From a virus, in the IMG/VR virus record IMGVR_UViG_3300009164_000183, positions 1-35,299 of that record: 35,299 nucleotides of DNA. One strand, written 5' to 3'. The position numbers and the translations under genes were made by a program. How positions within the stretch are numbered: position 1 is the first letter of the stretch; every line of letters starts with the position of its first letter. This document shows positions 21,468 to 28,017 of this stretch, piece after piece. The notes beneath the pieces were generated by a model. That model did no database searches and had not been told where the DNA came from. It worked only from the letters and a program-made list of their open reading frames with translations.

Positions 21468-21674
21468 TTATAGCGAACCGACTCTCGATCTCGCTAACCT
21501 TTCTTCAGCACTAGCAATCATAGCGTTGCTAATCTTGGAACGCAACTCTTGGACTTGAAGAACAAGCACCTTGAAATCGTTGCGTTTATGCGCTTCTTCT
21601 TGGAAGCGTAGAGCCGAACGAACTATCTCTAATTCGTCAGGTGTTAGGTCAAGTAGCAAGTTATCCCCTGCCAT
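21468..21674 (-). CDS. Small helical hypothetical protein (68 aa)
   Basis: All-helical, with LTPDELEIVRSALRFQEEAH and a coiled-coil-like second half (VLQVQELRSKISNAMIASAE). It overlaps the end of the upstream membrane peptide gene by 14 nt and precedes the amidoligase by 15 nt. No motif was recognised; it could be a small adaptor, but nothing in the sequence shows this. Confidence 0.6.
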   Translation of the reverse strand: MAGDNLLLDLTPDELEIVRSALRFQEEAHKRNDFKVLVLQVQELRSKISNAMIASAEERLARSRVGSL

Positions 21675-21792
21675 TTAACCGAGCCAATCGCTTCTCTAAT
21701 ACATAGACGCGACGGAAAGCCACGACCAGTACTAGATTAAGTGAAGTAATCGCTATAAAGATAGCGACCATATCACTAGCCGATAGGTACAT
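21661..21792 (-). CDS. Single-span membrane microprotein (43 aa)
   Basis: ATG at 21790-21792, preceded by AGGGG about 6 nt upstream. The product MYLSASDMVAIFIAITSLNL-VLVVAF is one membrane helix followed by a basic amphipathic tail (RRVYVLEKRLARLNGRG). Its end overlaps the next gene. Size and overlap support it. Function unknown; the topology (long hydrophobic helix, basic cytoplasmic tail) would suit a small membrane-protein modulator. Confidence 0.55.
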   Translation of the reverse strand: MYLSASDMVAIFIAITSLNLVLVVAFRRVYVLEKRLARLNGRG

Positions 21793-21828
21793 ATCGAACC
21801 CCTATTCTACTTGCATATCTTGCAAGCG

Positions 21829-21854
21829 TGCCACGCTAGGGAGTCGAACCCTAG
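21829..21854 (-). other. tRNA T-arm-like and acceptor-like fragment, no complete tRNA
   Basis: Read leftward, CTAGGGTTCGACTCCCTAG is a perfect T-stem/loop with the conserved TTCGA loop, followed by GCGTGGCA, which looks like a tRNA 3' acceptor strand. A matching 5' acceptor (GCCACGC), D-arm and anticodon arm are absent upstream. A second small hairpin (CTTGCA/TGCAAG) follows at 21810-21826. It sits in the 87-nt gap between two leftward genes. It may be a tRNA remnant, an attachment-site core, or a processing signal. Confidence 0.5.
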
Positions 21855-21879
21855 TATCTGCCTATCATCGCGACCCTAA

Positions 21880-22176
21880 CTAATTGTCGTTAAGGTGTAT
21901 CGAACCTATCTCTTTAAGCAACTTCTCCCTGCGTTCTGCTAGGTCAATCGCGACCTTATCCTGCTCGCTCACCTTATGAGTGAGTGGCGCGACGGGCTTA
22001 GATGAACGACGGGCTTTAACCTTACTCTTGCGCTTTACGCGCTTGGGCTTGGTTGGTTGGATAACAATTACTTCACCGTTCGGCTTGGTAATTGTTACGG
22101 GTTGAACTTCATAGTGTGACCCTTGCCAAGCGCGTGTAACGCGTGGCTTGTGGGGTACTACGGTGTAACTTGCCAT
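21880..22176 (-). CDS. Basic hypothetical protein, first gene of the leftward operon (98 aa)
   Basis: GGGG lies 6 nt before the ATG. The N-terminal half is beta-rich (SYTVVPHKPRVTRAWQGSHY, VTITKPNGEVIVIQPT). A central stretch is very basic (KPKRVKRKSKVKARRSSKP) and looks like a nucleic-acid-binding tail, and a C-terminal helix follows (DLAERREKLLKEIG). As the first gene after the repeat-rich control region it may be an early DNA-binding protein, but no family was recognised. Confidence 0.65.
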   Translation of the reverse strand: MASYTVVPHKPRVTRAWQGSHYEVQPVTITKPNGEVIVIQPTKPKRVKRKSKVKARRSSKPVAPLTHKVSEQDKVAIDLAERREKLLKEIGSIHLNDN

Positions 22177-22214
22177 TACTTGCCCCTATCTATTCGGACT
22201 GACTGAACGAGTGA

Positions 22215-22240
22215 ATAGGTACGAGTTACCCCGTACCTAT
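22215..22240. other. 9-bp inverted repeat upstream of the leftward operon
   Basis: ATAGGTACG and CGTACCTAT, perfect, are separated by 8 nt. It lies about 40 nt upstream of the first leftward start codon, so it is either in the leader RNA or an operator beside the promoter. No T-run follows. Confidence 0.6.
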
Positions 22241-22618
22241 CCGACGGCTACTTATTAGCGACTACATATCGCTAACTCGCTCACCGTATTTTCAATTTAT
22301 CGAATAGGCGAACTCATCTAGTGAAGTGAGACTTATGCCCCGCGAAAGCGGGTCAAGTCGTTCGGATAGTCGAGTCGAGTTCATAAGACCGCACTCACTC
22401 ATCTAGTCGAGTTCTGCGCTAAGTGGAGTCGCTAGTGATGAGACTGAATTCTAATCGCCGAAACTATCCGACTTTCGAAACTCACCGCTAGAACACTTCA
22501 AGCGATACGAGAACTATATCGAAAATTCGGGGAATAGGTGACCAATCAAGCCAATTCCCCAAAATAAATTCGGACAATTCGGACAATTTCGTGTGTCGTG
22601 CGTCACACTTTCAGGCTT

Positions 22619-22716
22619 GAACTAGGGCAAACTAGGGCAAGTCGGACAAGTTGGATAAGTTGGGACAAAGTGGGGTAAATAGGGCAATTCGGACATTCTG
22701 GGAGAATATGGACATA
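22619..22716 (+). repeat. Degenerate short tandem repeats, GGxCAA family
   Basis: About ten units of 8-11 nt in a row share a purine-rich G-G-R-C/T-A-A core: ACTAGGGCAA twice exactly, then TCGGACAAG, TTGGATAAG, TTGGGACAAAG, GGGGTAAAT, AGGGCAATT, CGGACATT and weaker ones. The same core recurs upstream as AATTCGGAC twice (22567-22584). This looks like a decayed or variable protein-binding array. Confidence 0.6.
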
Positions 22717-22749
22717 TAGTTGAAGTTTCAATAGTTGAAGTTTCAACTA
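22716..22749. promoter_or_regulatory. Tandem operator-like palindromes
   Basis: A 15-bp unit, ATAGTTGAAGTTTCA, occurs twice back to back (22716-22730, 22731-22745). The second copy extends to a perfect palindrome TAGTTGAA-GT-TTCAACTA (22732-22749). The first copy has a shorter palindrome. This is the expected look of two adjacent sites for a dimeric repressor or activator. No HTH repressor gene was seen nearby. Confidence 0.6.
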
Positions 22750-22761
22750 CTTTCGCTCAGG

Positions 22762-22895
22762 ATATGTTACTGACGGGTAACTTAGCGGGAGTGGAATTCG
22801 GCTCGCGGTCAATAGTTTCGGGGTGTGATGTCGGACACATATATTTGCCCCCTTGAATATGTTACTGATGAGTAACTTACTGGCGGGTAACTTAG
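22762..22895. repeat. Three imperfect copies of a GTTAC...GTAAC inverted-repeat element
   Basis: ATATGTTACTGACGGGTAAC (22762) and ATATGTTACTGATGAGTAAC (22857), each followed by TTA, plus a third, TTACTGGCGGGTAAC (22877), share the core TTACTGRYGRGTAACTTA. Each has GTTAC/GTAAC arms around a short centre except the third, which starts at TTAC. They resemble binding sites for one regulatory protein. Confidence 0.6.
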
Positions 22896-22915
22896 GTCTG
22901 GGAGATAGTCTGACT

Positions 22916-22990
22916 CTCAGTTAATTCTCAGTTAATTCTCAGGTTAAAAAATAAATATATTCTCTCAGGTAACTCTCAGGAAACTCTCAG
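22916..22990 (+). repeat. Two triplets of helically phased CTCAG iterons around an AT-rich core
   Basis: CTCAG occurs at 22916, 22927 and 22938, and again at 22964, 22975 and 22986, with exactly 11 bp between copies in each triplet (CTCAGTTAATT and CTCAGGTAACT types). Between the triplets lies an AT-only-like stretch, TTAAAAAATAAATATATT. Repeats one helical turn apart beside an easily melted tract are the design of an initiator-binding origin or a cooperative operator. Confidence 0.7.
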
Positions 22991-23116
22991 GTAATCTATT
23001 CAGGTTCAGATGTAGATATATCTCTATGTCGATTTGTCGACAATTTTCTGACCGTAGGGTGATTAACTCGTCCGTCTATAAAGTATTATGTCTCCAGTAA
23101 AAATTTTCTGTTATAT

Positions 23117-23134
23117 GCCCTGACCAGGGCTTTT
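23117..23134 (+). terminator. Short hairpin with T-tract
   Basis: GCCCT-GACC-AGGGC followed by TTTTATATAA. A weak intrinsic-terminator-like hairpin pointing rightward, about 210 nt before the terminase gene. It might shield the late genes from stray transcription out of the repeat region, or act as an attenuator. Confidence 0.45.
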
Positions 23135-23186
23135 ATATAATATAGCCCCCGTATATAGATATAATATCCGTTTGGTTGTTCGTTTT

Positions 23187-23260
23187 ACCCGTTTGAACGG
23201 GTTATCTTATATGTATAGAAATACATATACGGAGTCGCTCCGTTTAAGACTCCGCGACTC
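23187..23260. other. Palindrome and nested hairpins in the late-operon leader
   Basis: ACCCGTT-TG-AACGGGT (23187-23202) is a perfect palindrome with a 2-nt centre. Next, GAGTCGC (23232-23238) pairs with GCGACTC (23254-23260), and an alternative CGGAGT/ACTCCG pairing (23230/23249) competes with it. The alternatives suggest a leader RNA that can switch between structures, or paired protein sites. Confidence 0.5.
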
Positions 23261-23344
23261 TTATATATATAATATAATATATATATTATGGGATAGCTAT
23301 ACCGTTATCCTGATGGCGTTATATAACCGATATTTAGGGGTACG

Positions 23345-25213
23345 ATGGGACGCAAGCCTGGCAAGATCGAGATCCCTAAACGGGAGGCTCAAGAGCGTGT
23401 ATTGATCGCGCTAGCTGACGGCGCTACCGTTGTGGCAGCTATGTCTACGGTAAACCGTAACGACGTAACATTCCGCCAGTGGTGCCTAGGAGATCCTGAT
23501 TTCAAGGAGAGGGCGGACAGGGCCCGCCTCCAGGGTAAAGGCATCAAGGCTGATATAGCCAACCTCAAGGATATATCCTACCCTGACTTCTGTGAACAGT
23601 TTTTAGATAGCAAGCTCTTCGATCATCACCTGGACTGGTATGACCTGATAGAGGGACGGGAACCACGATGGATTCATCCTTCAATGAATTACGAGCCTGG
23701 TGCTGCGAATCGTGTTTTGATCAACGTTCCACCCGAGCACGCCAAGTCGACGGTGATTACTACGAACTACGTGGTCTACAAGATTGTCACCAATCCGAAC
23801 GCTCGAGTTATTATCGTCTCGAAGACGCAGGGTATGGCCCGCAAGTTTCTGGGAGCAATTAAGACTCGTCTTAGCCACCCAGCTTATACAAAACTCCAGG
23901 CGGCCTTTGGCCCAAATGGAGGATACAAGGCTGACGCCACACAATGGTCAGCTGATATGATTTACCTAGGAACGGGACGTGACTCAGGCGAGAAGGACCC
24001 AACGGTCCAGGCCCTCGGCTTTGGCTCCCAGATCTATGGAGCACGCGCAGACCTGATCATCCTAGACGATGTGGTGATGAACGCCAATGCCCACGAGTGG
24101 GAAAAGCAGATGGACTGGCTACAAAAAGAAGTTATCACCCGTCTGGGACGGCACGGAAAATTACTTGTAGTAGGAACCCGTGTCGCTCCCATTGACCTTT
24201 ATAAGATGATCCGCGACCCTGACCAATGGTCTGGTGGCAAGAGCCCGTTTACTTACTTCTCAATGCCAGCCGTTTTGGAGTTTGACGAGGATCCAAAGAA
24301 CTGGATGACGCTTTGGCCTAAAAGCGACCAGCAAGAAAATGAAGTGGACGAGGCAGACGAAAATGGACTTTATCCGAAATGGGATGGACCCTCTCTTTTT
24401 ACGCGACGCTCTGAGGTTGCGCCATCTGTTTGGGCTATGGTCTACCAACAAGAAGACGTCGTCGAGAATTCTATATTCTCGCCAACAGCAGTTGCAGGAT
24501 GTGTCAACGGTATGCGAAAGCGTGGACCGCTTAAACCAAGTGTACCAGGACACCCCAAAACAGTAGAAGGACATTATACAGTTATCGGGTTTGACCCCGC
24601 CGTATCGGGACGGTCTGCCTTCGTTGCCGTGACTTATAACCGCGCCGATGGCAAGATTTATGTGCTTGACTGCGTCAATATGTCTGATCCTTCCCCACAG
24701 AAGGAAAGGGCGCTCATTGAGGAGTGGGTAGAAAAATATAAGCCTCAAGAGTTCCGCGTAGAAATCAACGCACATCAGAAAGCATATCAGATGGACACGG
24801 ATCTCCGTGACTTCCTGGCTATGTATGGATGCCAGCTTAACCCACACTTCACAGGTAAGAACAAGTGGGACATCGGATTTGGTGTAGCTTCTATGTCACC
24901 GCTCTTTGGTAGTACTAAAGACGGACGTCACTTAGACAACAACATTATTGAGATCCCTTCTAACGAAGGATCTGAGGGACTTAAGTCCTTAGTACAGCAA
25001 CTGATTACTTGGAAGCCTGATACTAAAAACCCAACAGACTGCGTTATGGCGCTCTGGTTCGCAATCATTCGTATACGTGAACTGATGCAGCAGTCAAGTA
25101 GGGTGGGACAATACCAACAAAATCGCTGGGCAACAAGAGCTCAACGAGTACAACGAGGATCTATTAATCTAGACGAAGCCTTTGCAGAGCAATGGGCTGA
25201 ACATTACGGATAG
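23345..25213 (+). CDS. terL: Terminase large subunit with N-terminal HTH-like domain (622 aa)
   Basis: Packaging ATPase and nuclease. Walker A PPEHAKST is at 129-136 and Walker B LIILDD at 237-242, followed by LLVVGTRVAP as coupling motif. The nuclease domain has IGFDPAVSG (Asp417), FRVEINAHQ (Glu473) and late acidic residues (NPTDCVMAL). The first 65 residues (LIALADGATVVAAMSTVNRN then DVTFRQWCLGDPDFKERADR) look like the helix-turn-helix of small terminase subunits, so the DNA-recognition part may be fused on. No separate small terminase gene was seen. AGGGG is about 4 nt before the ATG. It opens the rightward late operon and is followed by the portal gene after 7 nt. Confidence 0.92.
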   Translation: MGRKPGKIEIPKREAQERVLIALADGATVVAAMSTVNRNDVTFRQWCLGDPDFKERADRARLQGKGIKADIANLKDISYPDFCEQFLDSKLFDHHLDWYDLIEGREPRWIHPSMNYEPGAANRVLINVPPEHAKSTVITTNYVVYKIVTNPNARVIIVSKTQGMARKFLGAIKTRLSHPAYTKLQAAFGPNGGYKADATQWSADMIYLGTGRDSGEKDPTVQALGFGSQIYGARADLIILDDVVMNANAHEWEKQMDWLQKEVITRLGRHGKLLVVGTRVAPIDLYKMIRDPDQWSGGKSPFTYFSMPAVLEFDEDPKNWMTLWPKSDQQENEVDEADENGLYPKWDGPSLFTRRSEVAPSVWAMVYQQEDVVENSIFSPTAVAGCVNGMRKRGPLKPSVPGHPKTVEGHYTVIGFDPAVSGRSAFVAVTYNRADGKIYVLDCVNMSDPSPQKERALIEEWVEKYKPQEFRVEINAHQKAYQMDTDLRDFLAMYGCQLNPHFTGKNKWDIGFGVASMSPLFGSTKDGRHLDNNIIEIPSNEGSEGLKSLVQQLITWKPDTKNPTDCVMALWFAIIRIRELMQQSSRVGQYQQNRWATRAQRVQRGSINLDEAFAEQWAEHYG

Positions 25214-25220
25214 GAACCCA

Positions 25221-27008
25221 ATGGCATTATCAATGGAGCAGGTAGCTGCAAGAGTCGATTCTCTGCGCTACCGCAACACAGAGCGTGACGCACGCAACCT
25301 TGACGTTCTTGCTGTCCGTAAGGGTAAGATTGCTGAAGTATACCCTGACTTCTTTCCAGATGGCGTAGATGCAAACGTAGTAGCTAACTTTATCGATATC
25401 GTCGCACGCGACTTATCTGAAGTAATGGCTCCGCTTCCTGCAGTCAACTGCTCAGCAGCCAACCAAACATCTGATCGCGCTCGTACATTCGCTGACAAGC
25501 GTACACGCATCGCATCTAATTATTTCCAGCACTCAGACCTTGGTGTACAGATGTACTCTGGAGCTGACTGGTACATCACATACGGTTTCCTCCCATTCGT
25601 AATTGAATTGGATGAGGAATCAAAGCTGCCACGTATTCGCATAGAAAATCCTATTGGGGCTTACCCAGAATTTGATCGCTATGGACGTTGCGTTGCCTTT
25701 GCAAAGCGCTATGTAATGACACTAGGAGAACTCGTATCTCAGTTCCCTGACTACGAGTCACAGCTTCTAGGACAAAAGGGTTACGACCAAGATCTAATGG
25801 GCGACGTCGAAATGATTCGCTACTATGATGCTGATCAATCTGTAATCTATATTCCTAACAAGGGTAACCTAGTACTATCTAGAGTGGCTAACCCACTCAA
25901 GAAGATGATGGTAATTGTTGCACGTAAGCCATCCATCGATGGCGAACTACGTGGACAGTTCGATGATATCCTAGGTATTCAACTTCTTCGCAACCGCTTT
26001 GCGTTGCTTGCTATGGAAGCTGCAGAAAAATCTGTACAAGCTCCTATCGTACTACCACAAGATGTACAAGAACTCCAACTCGGTGGAGACGCTGTCATTC
26101 GCACAGCCAACCCAGCTGGTGTACGCCGTGTAGAACTATCTTTACCACAGGGTGCATTCACAGAACAAGAAGCACTCAATCAAGAATTGCGTGTTGGCTC
26201 ACGTTATCCTGAGGGACGTACTGGTAACATTGATGCGTCAATCGTTACAGGTCAAGGCGTGCAAGCGCTTATGGGCGCCTTTGATACACAGGTTAAGTCA
26301 GCACAAGCCATCTTTGCATCAGCGCTGCGCGATGTAATTAGCCTTTGTTTTGAAGTAGATGAAATGATTTACCCAGAAGAGAAGACAATTCGTGGCGTAG
26401 ATTCAGGATCTCCTTACGAGATTACATATAAGCCAAGCAAGGATATCAAAGCTGATTACTCAGCTGATGTACGCTATGGTATGCTAGCAGGTTTAAATCC
26501 TGCACAAGGACTTATCTTTATGCTACAAGCCTTGGGTGGTGGACTCATCTCCAAGGATATGGCAATGCGTGAATTGCCATTCACTGTAAACGTAACACAA
26601 GAACTAGAAAAGATTGAAATCGAGAATATGCGCACTGCGCTTCTCGGTTCACTTACAGCCTACACTCAAGCGATACCACAGATGGCAACACAAGGCCAGG
26701 ACGCTTCCGAAGTAGTACGTAAGATTGCTTCGGTGATTAAGGCTCGACAAAAGGGACAGGCGTTGGAAGACGCTATCGAGGCTACCTTTGCACCGCAGCA
26801 ACAAGTTCCTCCTGCTGGGGCTGTCCAACAAGCGGTTGAGCAACCGTCCCCTGTTCCCGCTGGCGCTCCAGTAGGAGGTCCTTCACCTGAAGCTGGTATG
26901 CAAATGCCACCTGCAGAACAACAGGCACCTGATATTCAAAGCTTACTATCAAGCTTAACAGGAAGTGGCGCAGCCAACGCAAGCGTTCGTACAATCCGAC
27001 GTAGATAA
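25221..27008 (+). CDS. Portal protein (595 aa)
   Basis: The start ATG 25221 follows AGGAA; an in-frame ATG upstream lies inside the terminase gene. The protein has a helical N terminus, a mixed core (YITYGFLPFVIELDEESKLP, MIRYYDADQSVIYIP), and a long helical wing (FTEQEALNQELRVGSRYPEG). The C-terminal stretch is disordered and rich in Gln, Pro and Ala (QQVPPAGAVQQAVEQPSPVP). Size and order right after the terminase are those of SPP1-like phage portals, which form the dodecameric ring through which DNA is packed and released. It is followed by the proteasome-like gene. Confidence 0.85.
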   Translation: MALSMEQVAARVDSLRYRNTERDARNLDVLAVRKGKIAEVYPDFFPDGVDANVVANFIDIVARDLSEVMAPLPAVNCSAANQTSDRARTFADKRTRIASNYFQHSDLGVQMYSGADWYITYGFLPFVIELDEESKLPRIRIENPIGAYPEFDRYGRCVAFAKRYVMTLGELVSQFPDYESQLLGQKGYDQDLMGDVEMIRYYDADQSVIYIPNKGNLVLSRVANPLKKMMVIVARKPSIDGELRGQFDDILGIQLLRNRFALLAMEAAEKSVQAPIVLPQDVQELQLGGDAVIRTANPAGVRRVELSLPQGAFTEQEALNQELRVGSRYPEGRTGNIDASIVTGQGVQALMGAFDTQVKSAQAIFASALRDVISLCFEVDEMIYPEEKTIRGVDSGSPYEITYKPSKDIKADYSADVRYGMLAGLNPAQGLIFMLQALGGGLISKDMAMRELPFTVNVTQELEKIEIENMRTALLGSLTAYTQAIPQMATQGQDASEVVRKIASVIKARQKGQALEDAIEATFAPQQQVPPAGAVQQAVEQPSPVPAGAPVGGPSPEAGMQMPPAEQQAPDIQSLLSSLTGSGAANASVRTIRRR

Positions 27009-27022
27009 AAAAGCAGGGGACA

Positions 27023-27565
27023 ATGACAACAATTATCGGAATAGAGTATGATAACAGCGCGGTAATCGTAGCTGATAGTCAAACCACTGATGACAGTGGT
27101 AGAGTATATCTACACCCTGATGTAAAGAAAATTGCAGAACGTGGTTCATTCTTAGTAGCTGGATCTGGTGAAGTTCTGCCCTGTGATGTAGCTCAGCATA
27201 TATGGGAACCACCAGTTCCTTCTAAGGCTGACTATAAAGATCTATATCATTTTATGATTGCAAAAGCTATGCCTTCTCTACGTAAATGCTTATCAGAGAA
27301 TGGATATAACTTTGATGAAGATACAAAAGAAATGCGCTTTCAGTTTATCATAGCTGTAGGCGGAGAAGTATTCGACGTAGACCAAGAATGCTCAGTAAGC
27401 AAAACGCACACCAATGTCTACGCAGCAGGTTCAGGAGCAGCATATGCGCTTGGCGCACTGCACGCAGGAGCTGATGCTTACGAAGCGATGGAAATTGCAT
27501 CTAAGTTAACAGCATTTACAGCGGGACCTTATCTATCTAAAACACAATTAAAACATATTAAGTAG
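27023..27565 (+). CDS. Proteasome-beta/HslV-like Ntn hydrolase, probable prohead protease (180 aa)
   Basis: After the initiator Met the chain begins TTIIGIEYDNSAVIVADSQT, which lines up with mature proteasome beta subunits and HslV. Thr1 is the nucleophile, Asp17 falls exactly in place, and VKKIAERG gives the Lys expected near 33 (Lys35 here). The C-terminal half has VYAAGSGAAYALGALHAGAD and EAMEIASKLTAFT, the family's GSG turn and following helices. Mature proteasome subunits need only Met removal, so no propeptide is required. It lies between the portal and a scaffold-like gene, the slot usually taken by a ClpP- or herpes-type head protease. It is therefore probably the capsid maturation protease, by inference. 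Confidence 0.85.
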   Translation: MTTIIGIEYDNSAVIVADSQTTDDSGRVYLHPDVKKIAERGSFLVAGSGEVLPCDVAQHIWEPPVPSKADYKDLYHFMIAKAMPSLRKCLSENGYNFDEDTKEMRFQFIIAVGGEVFDVDQECSVSKTHTNVYAAGSGAAYALGALHAGADAYEAMEIASKLTAFTAGPYLSKTQLKHIK

Positions 27566-27573
27566 GAGGAACA

Positions 27574-28017
27574 ATGGCTGAAAATCGTGGAGGACTACGT
27601 CCTACGGCACCACAGAACAATCCAGCGAATGTTTCCGCTACTGGTGGTGCTGGACAATCTGGAACACAAGCGCCTAAGTATATTTCTGGCGGGACATATG
27701 GCCAAGGACAAGAGCTAATGCAACAGCAACAAGGTGCACCAATGGCTGGTCCTGCACCTACAGCATCAGCTAGTGCGGCACCTACATTGCCATCGCTTGT
27801 AGGACTTAATGATCCAACACAACGCCCAGATGAACCAGTAACATACGGCTCAGATCAGGGCGCAGGACCTGACTCGTCTATTCTTAATCTTCCTACAATG
27901 GCAACACCACAAACTGAACAGCCAATTCAGATGATTCAATCATTGTATATGCAAGATCCAACCAACCAAGACCTTCGATTTATTTTGGAAAACTTGGCTG
28001 ATCAAGGGCGGATCTAG
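27574..28017 (+). CDS. Disordered Gln/Pro/Gly-rich protein, scaffold-like (147 aa)
   Basis: AGGAGG lies just before the ATG. The first 110 residues are low complexity (PQNNPANVSATGGAGQSG, QELMQQQQGAPMAGPAPTAS). Only the C terminus (IQMIQSLYMQDPTNQDLRFI) looks helical. Such a layout, mostly disordered with a terminal helix, is common in small scaffolding or portal-associated proteins. Position after the portal and protease supports a role in head assembly. The TAG stop overlaps the GTG start of the next gene. Confidence 0.65.
   Translation: MAENRGGLRPTAPQNNPANVSATGGAGQSGTQAPKYISGGTYGQGQELMQQQQGAPMAGPAPTASASAAPTLPSLVGLNDPTQRPDEPVTYGSDQGAGPDSSILNLPTMATPQTEQPIQMIQSLYMQDPTNQDLRFILENLADQGRI

Larger units (their letters stand above)
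22177..23344. other. Noncoding control region / candidate replication origin (about 1.17 kb)
   Basis: No credible gene is seen on either strand between the leftward operon (starting 22176) and the rightward late operon (starting 23345). The stretch holds a 9-bp hairpin near 22215, CCCGC-GAAA-GCGGG at 22339-22352, direct repeats of ACTCATCTAGT (22312 and 22397), AATTCGGAC copies (22567, 22576, 22686), degenerate GGxCAA units, operator-like palindromes, helically phased CTCAG repeats and AT-rich tracts. TATAAT occurs at 23136, 23160, 23268 and 23273, none with a good -35. The position at a divergent switch suits an origin plus early/late promoters. Confidence 0.7.

Noticed and set aside
21829-22176. 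Full tRNA or tmRNA on the leftward strand
   Set aside because: Only the T-arm and 3' acceptor-like strand are present. There is no complementary 5' acceptor, D-arm or anticodon arm, and upstream DNA is coding.
22177-23344. CRISPR array in the repeat-rich region
   Set aside because: Repeats are short (5-23 bp), belong to several families and have no regular spacers; no cas genes are present (the Cas4-like gene is a phage exonuclease).
23172-23405. Rightward ORF running into the terminase gene
   Set aside because: It lies mostly in palindromic AT-rich leader DNA, overlaps the terminase start in another frame and codes an Arg/Tyr/Leu-rich chain with no family features.
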